Positions 32,472-40,800 of a stretch of DNA of 56,056 nt are shown piece by piece. A program made the translations under genes and the position numbers. The notes under the pieces were generated by a model, which saw only the letters and a list, made by a program, of their open reading frames with translations, was not told where the DNA came from and searched no databases. Source of the stretch: Candidatus Rokuibacteriota bacterium (GTDB lineage Bacteria > Methylomirabilota > Methylomirabilia > Rokubacteriales > CSP1-6); NCBI GenBank assembly GCA_016209635.1, contig JACQWC010000005.1, forward strand, positions 1 to 56,056, in the 5' to 3' direction. Every line of letters begins with the position of its first letter. Position 1 is the first letter of the stretch.

Positions 32472-34519
32472 GACCTGCCCTTCTTCGGCGCGAAGGGCGA
32501 GGGCTTCCCGAAGAGTGAGGGCTTGTCGGCCTCCGCTTTCGCGGTCTTCGCGGAAGGCGGCGGCGCCTTCCGCTTCAGGCTCACGGTGAGCTCGTAGCGC
32601 TTCTCCGCGTTCGGGTCCGAGTTGAACACGGCAATCCAGAGGCTCTGGTACTCCTTCCCCAGGGCCGGCAGCGCCGTGCCGGCCGGTCGGTGCTTGCGCG
32701 GTGAGAGCTTGCCCTCGGCGGGGAGGGTCACGAGCCACGCCCTGTCCGTGGGGACGTCACCGTCCATCAGCTTCACCTCGACGTCGCGCGGCTCCTCGAG
32801 GTTGCTCGCCTCGACGGTGAAGAAGCGGGTGGTGAGCGGGCCCAGCGGGACCGAGAAGGTGTGGGTCGCTCGCTCGGCGGCATCCGTCAGCGCGTGCGTC
32901 TCGAGCTCCGTCTCTCCGACCTCCGCGCCCGGCCGGACCAGGAGGCGAGTCTCGGACTCCGTCTCGACGATCGCGGCCTGGGTCCAGAACCCGGGGTTCG
33001 GCAGGGCGCTCGCCAGCACGTCCTTGATGAAGTCGGGGTAGGTCTTGTAGAGGCGCCCCTCCGCGACGATGTAGAGATAGAGCTCCTGGCCGAGAGGGTA
33101 GGACTGGTCCTCGGCCCGGGTCGTGAATTGAGGGTTCAGGCGCATCAGCGCCTCGTTCACGAACCCCTCCTCCTGCTTCTCGATGTGCGCGAGCAGCAGG
33201 GAGTAGCCCTCGGCCAGGCGCCCGTCCTCATAGCCCGTGCTCTTCTGGATCGGAACGCTGAGGAGGTACGGAAACTTCGCCAGCTCCTCGCGCGCGGCCT
33301 CCGCGAAGGCGAGGTTCCGGTCCTTGAGCGCGGTCCAGCCTTCTCTCGCGCCGATCCACCACTGGGCCGTCTCGGACGCGAGCCGTTCGAGCAGCTGCTC
33401 CTTCTCGCGCCGCTCCTCCGGTGTTCCCACCGAGACCTTGTCGCCCGTGAGCCGGATCTCGAGCACGAGCGGTCCCTGCGGCCCACCGACCATCGGCCCG
33501 AGCGGCACCTGCGTGACGGGACCGGTCGTCGGCGACGGCGTGCCCTGCGGGACGCCGATGGAGATTCCGGCGCCCATCGGCTGAACGAAGGCGCCTCCGG
33601 GCTGGATCACGGCGCCTGCCGGCGGCGCTCCTCCGGGTGGGCCGATGCCCGGGGCCGGCGGCGACATCCCGGGGCGGTCACTGCCGGCCTGGCCCACGGG
33701 CTCCGCGGCGCGAGGCACGCCTCCCGCGACGGGCGGCGCTCCAGCAGCGGCGGCCGGAGCCACCGGCTCGGCCGTCCACGGCATCGAGGCGGGCTGGCCC
33801 GGGGGCGCCGCGCTCCGAGGCTCCGCGCGGGGGCCCGGTGGCCGTGCCGCGGCCGGCGTCTGGATGCGCGCCGCGGCCTCCGTCGCGCTCACGAATTTCC
33901 CCCGAAGCGCCGCGACGGCGAGCGGGCGGCCGAACACCTGGGTGAGGGTGTCCTGGAGGACGGCGCAGCGGGAGTCGTCGAGGACGTCCCAGCCCTCGGC
34001 CAGGATCAGGAGATCGCCGTACGCGCGCGTCTTCTCCGCGAAGAGGTTCGTGTCGTAGTCGACGGGCTCGCCCTCGAGGTCGGCGAGCGCGGCGCGCTGC
34101 TCGCGCGCCTTGGCTTGGCAGGCGAGCAGTGGCGCGAAGCCCGCCTCGTCCTGGTGGACGATGGCGAGGACCCGGTCGAGAATCGTGAGCGCGCTCTGGC
34201 GCGCTTCCTCGAACGCGTGCCGCTTCGCTCGCGTCTCCTCCGCACGCAGCGCGGCCCGGAGGACAGGCTCGAGATCGCGCAGGCCGACGACCGTCGCGGG
34301 AGGTGGAACGGAGAGCGACCCGGCGAGATCGAGGACCGCGGTGCGGAGATCGGCGAAGTCCCTGCGGGCCGTCGCCGCCTCGTCGACGACCGTCCCGGAA
34401 GGAAGGCTGCCCCGCTCCTGGAGCCCTCGAGCCACGTCGGCGAGCCCCGCCGCGAGGTGGCTGAACCGCTCTCTGAGCGCGCCGAATCGCTCCAGGAGAT
34501 GGTCGTGAGTTTCCGTCAC
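32468..34519 (-). CDS. Large protein of unknown function, paralogue 1
   Basis: I do not recognise this 683-residue family. Residues 1-215 are helical and charged (LLERFGALRERFSHLAAGLA). Residues about 220-345 are a Pro/Gly/Ala linker. From about 370 a domain begins with TAQWWIGAREGWTALKDRNL, then FAEAAREELAKFPYLLSVPI and LAEGYSLLLAHIEKQEEGF, and the C-terminal 200 residues look beta-rich, ending in a Lys-rich tail. No signal peptide or membrane segment is seen. It has a full-length paralogue at 35142-36812, which differs mainly in linker length. Position beside pilT/pilU suggests, but does not prove, a motility or surface role. Confidence 0.75.
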   Translation of the reverse strand: MTETHDHLLERFGALRERFSHLAAGLADVARGLQERGSLPSGTVVDEAATARRDFADLRTAVLDLAGSLSVPPPATVVGLRDLEPVLRAALRAEETRAKRHAFEEARQSALTILDRVLAIVHQDEAGFAPLLACQAKAREQRAALADLEGEPVDYDTNLFAEKTRAYGDLLILAEGWDVLDDSRCAVLQDTLTQVFGRPLAVAALRGKFVSATEAAARIQTPAAARPPGPRAEPRSAAPPGQPASMPWTAEPVAPAAAAGAPPVAGGVPRAAEPVGQAGSDRPGMSPPAPGIGPPGGAPPAGAVIQPGGAFVQPMGAGISIGVPQGTPSPTTGPVTQVPLGPMVGGPQGPLVLEIRLTGDKVSVGTPEERREKEQLLERLASETAQWWIGAREGWTALKDRNLAFAEAAREELAKFPYLLSVPIQKSTGYEDGRLAEGYSLLLAHIEKQEEGFVNEALMRLNPQFTTRAEDQSYPLGQELYLYIVAEGRLYKTYPDFIKDVLASALPNPGFWTQAAIVETESETRLLVRPGAEVGETELETHALTDAAERATHTFSVPLGPLTTRFFTVEASNLEEPRDVEVKLMDGDVPTDRAWLVTLPAEGKLSPRKHRPAGTALPALGKEYQSLWIAVFNSDPNAEKRYELTVSLKRKAPPPSAKTAKAEADKPSLFGKPSPFAPKKGRS

Positions 34520-34542
34520 AGGAGCCTGCCCCCCAGGGGGCC

Positions 34543-34572
34543 ATTCTATATCGGAGCGGCCGCGGGGACGAA
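34543..34572 (-). promoter_or_regulatory. Promoter of paralogue 1
   Basis: On the minus strand TTCGTC (34572-34567) is followed after 18 bases by TAGAAT (34548-34543), 23 bases before the GTG at 34519. Confidence 0.45.
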
Positions 34573-34577
34573 CCCCT

Positions 34578-34985
34578 CTACGTGAGGGCGATACGGTAGG
34601 CGCGCGCGATGAGACCGAGGATCCAGAGGGTTCGCGGGAGCCACAGCGGGCTCGTGGCGTAGCCGGCCGCGGCGAAGACCGCGCCGAGCATCATCGCGCA
34701 GGCCCACTCGGGCAAGGGGAGCGCCCGCTCCACGGGCCAGAGGCTCAGAGCGAACGCGAACCCGACGACGAAGAACGCAACCAGGGAGACGACCGGCGTC
34801 AGCAGCACGACCCAGAAGAGGACCACGAACGCTTCGGCCCTGTCGGTGTCCCGGAACATCTCGGGAACGCCCGGCTGGCTCGCGAGCCACTCGACCATTT
34901 CCCCGAGTGGCGGCAGGAGCCCGATGTAGACGGCGAAGAGCAGTGCCCCAACGGCCACCAGGACGAGATGGAACCACCTCACCAT
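34578..34985 (-). CDS. Small multi-pass membrane protein of unknown function
   Basis: A 135-residue hydrophobic protein with about four membrane segments: HLVLVAVGALLFAVYIGLL, VVLFWVVLLTPVVSLVAFFV, a segment around MMLGAVFAAAGY, and TLWILGLIARAYRIAL. I do not recognise a family. It lies between the two large paralogues on the same strand, 58 bases ahead of the first, and could anchor them at the membrane. AGAGG precedes the ATG. Confidence 0.7.
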   Translation of the reverse strand: MVRWFHLVLVAVGALLFAVYIGLLPPLGEMVEWLASQPGVPEMFRDTDRAEAFVVLFWVVLLTPVVSLVAFFVVGFAFALSLWPVERALPLPEWACAMMLGAVFAAAGYATSPLWLPRTLWILGLIARAYRIALT

Positions 34986-35141
34986 GCCTGACCTCTGCGC
35001 AACTCGGATGCCAGGCGCGGCCGCGGGAGGCGGCGCAATGGAATCGCAGAGTTAGGGGGCGTGGGCTCAGACCGGCCTGTCAGGCTCCGAACGACGGGCG
35101 TCCGCGAGATGACACCGCGCGTCGCCTACCGCGGGTGCGGC

Positions 35142-36812
35142 CTATCGTTTCTTGCGGGGAGATCCGCTCTTGGCCAGTCGGGCGAACGCGGTCGGCACAG
35201 GCTTCCGGCTCAGCCCGAGGATCAGCTCGTAGCGCTTCGTGGTGTAGGGGTCGGGATTGAACACCGCGATCCTGAGGCCCCGGTACTCCTTCCCGAGCTC
35301 GGGGACGACGATCCCGGCGGGCCGGAGCCTTCGCAGCGCGGCCGCTTGCTCCCCTCCGGCCCCGGGGAAGACCACGAGCCACGCCCTGTCGGCGGGCGCG
35401 TCGTTCTCGGTGAGCTTCACCTCGGCGTCGCGCGTGACCTCCAGGTCGCCGACCGCGTCGACGCTGAAGACCCGGGCCGTCAGCGGGGCGACGGTCGTCG
35501 AGAAGCGGTGCTGCGTGAACCGCGCCTTGTCATCGGTCAGCCGGCGCCACGCCTGCTCCGTGTCGCCCACTCTCGCGGTCGGACGCGTCAGGACCGAGGT
35601 CTCCGCCTCGGACTCGGCGATGCCGGCCTCGATCCAGCACCCGGGGTCTGGAATCGCGCTCGCCACGACCTCCCGGACGAAGTCGATGTACGTCCGGTAG
35701 AGCCGTCCCTCGGCGACCGCGTAGTCGTACAGCTGGCGGCCGAGCGAAGACCCCTCGGCGCTCGCGCCGCGGACGAGGTCGGGGTTCAGCCGATCGAGCG
35801 CTGCCTCGACGAACCCCGGCTCCTGCCGCTCGAGGTGGTCGAGGAGGAGCGCGTACCCCTCGGCCAGGCGGCCTCCGTCGTGCTCCGTGGTCTCCTGGAT
35901 CGGCACGCTGAGGAGGTGCGGGTACTTCCTGAGCTCCTCCCTCGCGGCGTCGGCGAACGACACTCCCTGGTCTCTGAGCCTCCTCCACGCGGCGCTCGCG
36001 CGGAGCCACCACTGAGCCGTCCGCTCGAGCTCGCGTCGGTCGATGGCAGGCTTCGGGGGCGCGGGCCGGGCCTTCTCGACGGGTCGAGGCGGCGCGGGGG
36101 CGGCCTGTCGTAGCTCCACCGGCGGTCGCTCGGCGGTCACCGGCGCCGCCGGGGGCGCGGGCCGCGCGGGCTGGCCGCCGATCCCGATCTGGCCCCTCAG
36201 CGCTGCCACGACCAGAGGCCGCGGGAAGACCTGGACGAGGGAGTCGTGGAGAAGCGCCCACCGCTCGTCGTCGACGACATCGTGCGCCTCCGCCACGCCG
36301 AGGAGCTCGACGAAGGGCCGTGTCGTCTCGGCGAACGCCCGGATGGCTTCGTCGACGTCGCCGGACGGGGCGGAGGCGAGCGTCAGGCGGAGCTCGCGAG
36401 CCCTGGCCTGAGACTCGACGAGCGGGGCAAACGGGTTCGTCTGCCGGTGAGCGAGCGCGGCGACGCGATCGAGGACCGCGAGCGCCCGGTCGCGGGCCTC
36501 GACGAGCGCGCCTTGTCGCGCCTTTCGCCGCTCCGCCTCGACGATCGCGCGGAGGAGGTCCCCGACGCCGGCGAGGGCCTCGGGCGGCGCGCCCGGCCGG
36601 AGGGAAAGCGCCGCGGCGGCCTCGAGCGCTCTTGCGCGGAGATCGTCGAAGTCCCGGCGGATGGCGACGATCTCGTGGGCGAGCGCCTCCGGAGGAATCG
36701 CGCCCGCCTGCCGCGCCCCCTCCGCGGCCTCGGCCAGGCGTGTCGCCAGTCCGGAGACCCGCTCGGTCAGCGCGGCGAGCCGCTCCCGCAGATCGGTCCG
36801 ACCGTCGGTCAT
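35142..36812 (-). CDS. Large protein of unknown function, paralogue 2
   Basis: A 556-residue paralogue of the 32468-34519 product. Shared blocks include LVVAALRGQ at the end of the helical N-terminal part, TAQWWLRASAAWRRLRDQ, FADAAREELRKYPHLLSVPI, GRLAEGYALLLDHLERQEPG, and the C-terminal NDAPADRAWLVV and GKEYRGLRIAVFNPDP. The Pro-rich linker (about 215-265) is much shorter than in paralogue 1. No known domain, signal peptide or membrane segment is evident. I start it at ATG 36812, 7 bases after a promoter; further in-frame ATGs lie just upstream (36821, 36848) within or next to the promoter boxes. Confidence 0.75.
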   Translation of the reverse strand: MTDGRTDLRERLAALTERVSGLATRLAEAAEGARQAGAIPPEALAHEIVAIRRDFDDLRARALEAAAALSLRPGAPPEALAGVGDLLRAIVEAERRKARQGALVEARDRALAVLDRVAALAHRQTNPFAPLVESQARARELRLTLASAPSGDVDEAIRAFAETTRPFVELLGVAEAHDVVDDERWALLHDSLVQVFPRPLVVAALRGQIGIGGQPARPAPPAAPVTAERPPVELRQAAPAPPRPVEKARPAPPKPAIDRRELERTAQWWLRASAAWRRLRDQGVSFADAAREELRKYPHLLSVPIQETTEHDGGRLAEGYALLLDHLERQEPGFVEAALDRLNPDLVRGASAEGSSLGRQLYDYAVAEGRLYRTYIDFVREVVASAIPDPGCWIEAGIAESEAETSVLTRPTARVGDTEQAWRRLTDDKARFTQHRFSTTVAPLTARVFSVDAVGDLEVTRDAEVKLTENDAPADRAWLVVFPGAGGEQAAALRRLRPAGIVVPELGKEYRGLRIAVFNPDPYTTKRYELILGLSRKPVPTAFARLAKSGSPRKKR

Positions 36813-36819
36813 CGGGATC

Positions 36820-36848
36820 ATTGTGTTCAAGGACGGGAGCGAACACAA
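36820..36848 (-). promoter_or_regulatory. Promoter of paralogue 2, near-leaderless
   Basis: On the minus strand TTGTGT (36848-36843), 17 bases, then CACAAT (36825-36820). Only 7 bases separate the -10 box from ATG 36812, so the transcript should begin at the start codon. Confidence 0.4.
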
Positions 36849-36868
36849 GGCGGGCCGCTCCGGGGAAG

Positions 36869-36898
36869 TTGATGCCGGTGCTGCGCCTCAAGTAGAGT
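36869..36898 (+). promoter_or_regulatory. Promoter of the epimerase gene
   Basis: TTGATG (36869-36874), 18 bases, then TAGAGT (36893-36898), with GGGAGG and the GTG at 36920 following. It closely resembles the alcohol dehydrogenase promoter at 37950-37979. Confidence 0.55.
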
Positions 36899-36919
36899 GA
36901 CCCGGGAGGCAGGGCACGG

Positions 36920-37852
36920 GTGAAGGTCCTCGTCACCGGAGGCGCGGGCTTCATCGGCTCGCACACCGTCGATCGCCTCGTGGCGGACGGCCACACGGTC
37001 GCGGTGGTGGACAATCTGAGCACCGGACGTCGGGAGGACGTGAATCCCGCGGCGCGGCTCTTCGTCTGGGACATCCGGAGCGCCCGGCTCGGCGCCGCGC
37101 TCGCTTCTGCGCGACCCGACGCGGTCGTACACCTCGCCGCGCAGGCGGTCGTCCCGCGCTCGCTCGACGACCCGCTGTTCGACGCGAGCGTCAACGTCCT
37201 GGGGACGCTCGCGCTGCTCGAGGGGTGCCGGCGTGCGGGGACTCGTCGCTTCGTGTACGCGTCGACGGGCGGCGCTGGATACGGAGACACGGATGTCCTG
37301 CCGACGCCGGAGGACCATCCGGCGCGGCCGGCGTCACCGTACGGCGTGTCGAAGATCGCTGCCGAGCGGTACGTCGAGTGCTGGGCGGGGCTGGCGGGCA
37401 TCCGGCCGCTCACGCTGCGCCTCGCCAACGTCTACGGCCCGCGGCAGAACCCGCACGGCGAGGCCGGTGTGATCGCGATCTTCGCCCATCGACTCCTGCG
37501 CGGCGAGTCGTGTGTCGTGAACGGCGACGGTGAGCAGACGCGTGACTACGTCTACGTGGCGGACGTGGCCGACGCGGTCGCGCGGGCGCTGGAGAAGCCC
37601 GAGGCGTGCGGCATCGTCAACATCGCCACGGGGGTCGAGACCACGGTCAACGAGGTCTACCGTCGACTGGCTCGGGCGGCCGGAGTCTCGATCCCGGCGC
37701 GGCATGGACCGCCCAAGCCCGGCGAGCAGCGGCGGAGCGTGCTCGAGGTGACGCGCGCGAAGACGCTCCTCGGCTGGACGCCGATGACCACGTTCGACGA
37801 GGGGCTCAGGAGGACGCTCGCGTGGTTCGCCGGGCTCGCCCGTGGAACCTAG
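36920..37852 (+). CDS. NAD-dependent nucleotide-sugar epimerase (GalE-like)
   Basis: A 310-residue extended SDR: TGGAGFIGSH (NAD binding), VHLAAQAVVPRS, YASTGGAGYG, the catalytic SPYGVSK (Y-x3-K), RLANVYGPRQNP and GDGEQTRDYVYV. This is the UDP-glucose/UDP-GlcNAc 4-epimerase group, feeding surface polysaccharide. Substrate preference cannot be read. It starts with GTG after GGGAGG and is followed by a terminator-like hairpin, so it is probably a single-gene unit. Confidence 0.9.
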   Translation: MKVLVTGGAGFIGSHTVDRLVADGHTVAVVDNLSTGRREDVNPAARLFVWDIRSARLGAALASARPDAVVHLAAQAVVPRSLDDPLFDASVNVLGTLALLEGCRRAGTRRFVYASTGGAGYGDTDVLPTPEDHPARPASPYGVSKIAAERYVECWAGLAGIRPLTLRLANVYGPRQNPHGEAGVIAIFAHRLLRGESCVVNGDGEQTRDYVYVADVADAVARALEKPEACGIVNIATGVETTVNEVYRRLARAAGVSIPARHGPPKPGEQRRSVLEVTRAKTLLGWTPMTTFDEGLRRTLAWFAGLARGT

Positions 37853-37891
37853 GCGGCAAATTCTTTACCGCGCCGCCTCTCCCTTGTTTTT
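37851..37891 (+). terminator. Candidate terminator after the epimerase gene
   Basis: AGGCGGC (37851-37857) pairs with GCCGCCT (37872-37878) around a 14-base AT-rich loop, followed by CTCCCTTGTTTTT. The T run starts a few bases late for a classical terminator but is unusual for this GC-rich window. Confidence 0.5.
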
Positions 37892-37931
37892 CAGTGGGTT
37901 AAGGCCACAGGCGGTCGCGTGTCGGGGTCCC

Positions 37932-37974
37932 ACTTGCGGGCCACAAAACTTGATGCAGGCCTGAGCCCGCAAGT
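37932..37974. repeat. 10-bp inverted repeat over the alcohol dehydrogenase promoter
   Basis: ACTTGCGGGC (37932-37941) and GCCCGCAAGT (37965-37974) are perfect inverted copies 23 bases apart. They enclose the -35 box, and the right arm touches the -10 box of the next gene, so this is a candidate operator or looping site. Confidence 0.5.
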
Positions 37975-37979
37975 ATAGA
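37950..37979 (+). promoter_or_regulatory. Promoter of the alcohol dehydrogenase operon, near-leaderless
   Basis: TTGATG (37950-37955), 18 bases, then TATAGA (37974-37979). The GTG start at 37988 is 8 bases downstream, leaving no leader. Confidence 0.5.
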
Positions 37980-37987
37980 GTGGCGGC

Positions 37988-38992
37988 GTGAAAGCCGCGG
38001 TTCTCCATGGGCCGAGAGAGCTCCGCGTCGAGTCCGCGTCGGCGCCCAGCGTGGGGCCCGATGAGGTCCTCGTCCGCGTCTCGCTGGCGGGCCTCTGCGG
38101 CACCGACTATCGCATCTGGACCGGCGACAGGGCCGTGGCCTACCCGCGCGTGATGGGCCACGAGTTCGTCGGGCGTGTGGAGGCGGTCGGACAGGGCGTC
38201 GTCGGGATGGGCCCCGGCGATCGCGTGGTGGCGGAGCCGAACTACTCCTGCGGCCGGTGCTCGCTCTGCCTCGAGGGGAACCGGAACCTCTGCTTCGACC
38301 GGACCGCCGTCGGCATCGACATCGACGGCGGCTTCGCCGAGCTGGCCCGCCTCCCCTCCCGTTGCTGCTGGCCCGTGCCGCCGCGCCTCGCGGACGACCG
38401 GGTCCTCCTGACCGAGCCGCTGGCGGTCGTGGTACGCGCCGTCAACCGGGGCGCCCCGCGCGAGGGCTGGACCGCGGCGGTGGTCGGGGCGGGGACGCTC
38501 GGCCTCCTGGGGCTTCAGGTGCTCCGCGCCCGCGGCGTCCGGGTGCTCGTCGTCGGCCGGACGTCGAAGCGATTCGAGCTGGCGCGCGCGCTGGGGGCCG
38601 CGGAGGTGCACGCCGTCGCCGACGGCCCACTGGACGCCGCCGCGCGCCGCTTCTCCAGGCGCGAGGGCGTCGATCTGGTGGTCGAGACCGCGGGGACGGC
38701 GGCGGCGGTGGCGCACGCGCTCGAGCTGGTCCGCCCCGGCGGACGGGTCGTCCTGACGGGCCTCCCGCACGAGCCCACGCCCCTCGCCTTCTTCGCCGTC
38801 GTCCGGCGCGAGGTCACGATCCTGGGGTCGATGATCTACCAGGACGAGTTCCCCGAAGCGCTCCGCCTGCTCGAGCGGGGCGCGGTCCGGGTAGAGCCGC
38901 TCGTCACGCACCGCTTCCCGCTCGACGCGATCAACGAAGCGTTCGCCGTGCACCGCGACCCGGCCTCGATCAAGGTGGCCCTGGTGGTCTGA
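37988..38992 (+). CDS. Zinc-dependent MDR alcohol dehydrogenase
   Basis: A 334-residue medium-chain dehydrogenase. Catalytic zinc ligands are Cys37 (LCGTD) and His58-Glu59 (GHEF); the structural zinc lobe has Cys88, Cys91, Cys94 and Cys102. The Rossmann motif is GAGTLG. Resemblance to sorbitol/threonine-dehydrogenase-like members suggests a secondary alcohol or polyol substrate. Translation starts with GTG at a near-leaderless promoter; the hydrolase gene follows after 2 bases. Confidence 0.9.
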   Translation: MKAAVLHGPRELRVESASAPSVGPDEVLVRVSLAGLCGTDYRIWTGDRAVAYPRVMGHEFVGRVEAVGQGVVGMGPGDRVVAEPNYSCGRCSLCLEGNRNLCFDRTAVGIDIDGGFAELARLPSRCCWPVPPRLADDRVLLTEPLAVVVRAVNRGAPREGWTAAVVGAGTLGLLGLQVLRARGVRVLVVGRTSKRFELARALGAAEVHAVADGPLDAAARRFSRREGVDLVVETAGTAAAVAHALELVRPGGRVVLTGLPHEPTPLAFFAVVRREVTILGSMIYQDEFPEALRLLERGAVRVEPLVTHRFPLDAINEAFAVHRDPASIKVALVV

Positions 38993-38994
38993 CG

Positions 38995-39807
38995 ATGCCA
39001 TACGCGATCATCAACAAGATCCGGATGCACTACGAGGTCGCCGGCGCGGGCGACCCCGTGCTCCTCATCAACGGGCTCTCGGCGCCCGCGGCCAACTGGG
39101 TGTTACAGGTCAAGGCGCTCTCACCGCACTTCCAGGCGATAACCTTCGACAACCGGGGCGTCGGCGAGACCGACCTGCCGCCGGAGCCCGTGTACACGAC
39201 GGCGCAGATGGCGGACGACGCCGCGGCGCTCCTCCGCCAGCTCAAGATCTCCCGCGCGCACGTCGTCGGCGCCTCGATGGGGGGCACGATCGCCCAGGAG
39301 CTGGCGCTCCGCCACCCGCGCCTCGTGCGATCACTCGTGCTGGCGTGCAGCTGGGCGCAGGCGGACGCCCGCTTCCTCCACACGATCGAGGCGTGGATGT
39401 CGCTCGCCTATCGCGTCCCCGTGGAGGAGCGCTACCGGTATCTCCTCTACCCCTGGCTCTTCAGCCCCGAGTTCTTCTCGCGCAAGGAGAACGTCGAGGC
39501 CGCGTTCCAGCGGGCGCTCGCGTATCCGCACCAGACGAAGGCCGAGGCGCTCGAGCGCCAGGCGCGCGGCCTCCTCGCGTGGAACGGGACGCGGGTGAAG
39601 CGGCTCTCTACGATCCGGGTCCCGACGCTCGTCCTGGTCGGTCGGGACGACATCCTCACGCCGGCCCACTTCTCGAGGGCGCTCGCGAAGCTCATCCGCC
39701 GCGCCCGGCTGACCGTCCTGCCCGGAGGCCACGGGTTCTTCATCGAGCACGCGGACCTCTTCAACCGGGCAGTGCTCCGCTTCCTCCGCAGCGTCCGCTC
39801 CAAGTGA
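38995..39807 (+). CDS. Alpha/beta hydrolase
   Basis: A 270-residue alpha/beta hydrolase of the 3-oxoadipate enol-lactonase-like type: LLINGLSAPAANW (oxyanion region), FDNRGVGETD, GASMGG (nucleophile Ser), LVGRDDILTP (Asp) and GGHGFFIEH (His). The triad is complete. It is co-translated with the alcohol dehydrogenase upstream and overlaps the SDR downstream as GTGA, so the three may act in one catabolic path for an unidentified ester or lactone. Confidence 0.9.
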   Translation: MPYAIINKIRMHYEVAGAGDPVLLINGLSAPAANWVLQVKALSPHFQAITFDNRGVGETDLPPEPVYTTAQMADDAAALLRQLKISRAHVVGASMGGTIAQELALRHPRLVRSLVLACSWAQADARFLHTIEAWMSLAYRVPVEERYRYLLYPWLFSPEFFSRKENVEAAFQRALAYPHQTKAEALERQARGLLAWNGTRVKRLSTIRVPTLVLVGRDDILTPAHFSRALAKLIRRARLTVLPGGHGFFIEHADLFNRAVLRFLRSVRSK

Positions 39808-40559
39808 GGCTCGCCGGCAAGACCGCGATCGTCACTGGGTCGACGAAGGGTATCGGCCTCGGCATCGCCCGGGCGTTCGCGCGGGAGGGGGCCCGGGTCG
39901 CGGTCAACGCGCGGAGCGCGGAGGACTGCGCCGCCGTCGCCGGGCAGCTCGGCGCGGGCGCCGTTGCGGTGCCGGCCGACCTCTCGAGGTCCGACGAGGT
40001 GCGGCGCCTGGCGCGCGAGGCCACGCGGGCGCTCGGGGGGCGCGTCGACGTCCTCGTGAACAACGCCGGCCAGCCCCGGGTCGCCAAGTCCGTCGAGCTG
40101 CCCGAGCCCGATTACCGGTACACGCTCGACCTCAACCTGAACGCCTACTTCCTCCTCTCGCAGGAGATCGGGCGGGGGATGCTCGAGCGGCGGGGCGGGG
40201 CGATCATCAACGTCACGTCCATGAACGGCACGGTCCCGTTCCCGCAGCGGCTCGCCTACTGCGTGTCGAAGGCGGGCGCCAACATGCTGACCAGGGTCAT
40301 GGCCATCGAGTGGGCGCAGGCCGGCGTGCGCGTGAACGCCATCGCGCCGGGCTACGTCGAGACCGAGATCGTGAAGTCGCTGTCGGCCAGCGGGATCCTC
40401 GATCGCGCGAAGCTCGCGGCGCGTACGCCCATGGGGCGCCTCGGCACGCCCGAGGAGATCGGCGAGGCCGCGGTCTTCCTCGCGAGCGACGCCGCGTCGT
40501 TCATCACCGGCGAGGTCCTGACCGTCGACGGCGGCTGGTCGTCGTACGGGTACGTGTAG
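39804..40559 (+). CDS. SDR-family oxidoreductase
   Basis: A 251-residue classical SDR with GSTKGIG, NNAGQPRVAKS, an intact YCVSK catalytic pair, and VDGGWSSYGYV at the end. Asn-Ala-Arg after strand 2 (VNARS) points to NADPH. The GTG start overlaps the hydrolase stop. It is the last gene of the dehydrogenase-hydrolase-SDR operon. Confidence 0.88.
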   Translation: MRLAGKTAIVTGSTKGIGLGIARAFAREGARVAVNARSAEDCAAVAGQLGAGAVAVPADLSRSDEVRRLAREATRALGGRVDVLVNNAGQPRVAKSVELPEPDYRYTLDLNLNAYFLLSQEIGRGMLERRGGAIINVTSMNGTVPFPQRLAYCVSKAGANMLTRVMAIEWAQAGVRVNAIAPGYVETEIVKSLSASGILDRAKLAARTPMGRLGTPEEIGEAAVFLASDAASFITGEVLTVDGGWSSYGYV

Positions 40560-40705
40560 CCTGTGGGCGGAGAGCACGATCCTGGCCTGAGCCCGTAGCG
40601 GCCCGGGCAGAATACCCGAAGTCGTCACCCGGACGTGCCAGCCTGCGCAGGTGGCCGCCCGGGCCCACCGAGCGTCTCCAGCCTCAACTCCTCGTATTGC
40701 CGAGG

Positions 40706-40734
40706 TTGTCGGCGTCCGACCGCGTTGGTATCGC
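40706..40734 (+). promoter_or_regulatory. Weak candidate promoter in the 240-base gap
   Basis: TTGTCG (40706-40711), 17 bases, then TATCGC (40729-40734), ahead of the secreted-protein gene at 40801. I see nothing else in the 40560-40800 gap apart from a short sequence shared with the 37958 region. Confidence 0.25.
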
Positions 40735-40800
40735 CGTTGCTCATCCGGGAGAGCGTGGTTCACCAGCGTCCGGTTCGCGGACGCGGAAGGGAGAACGGCG

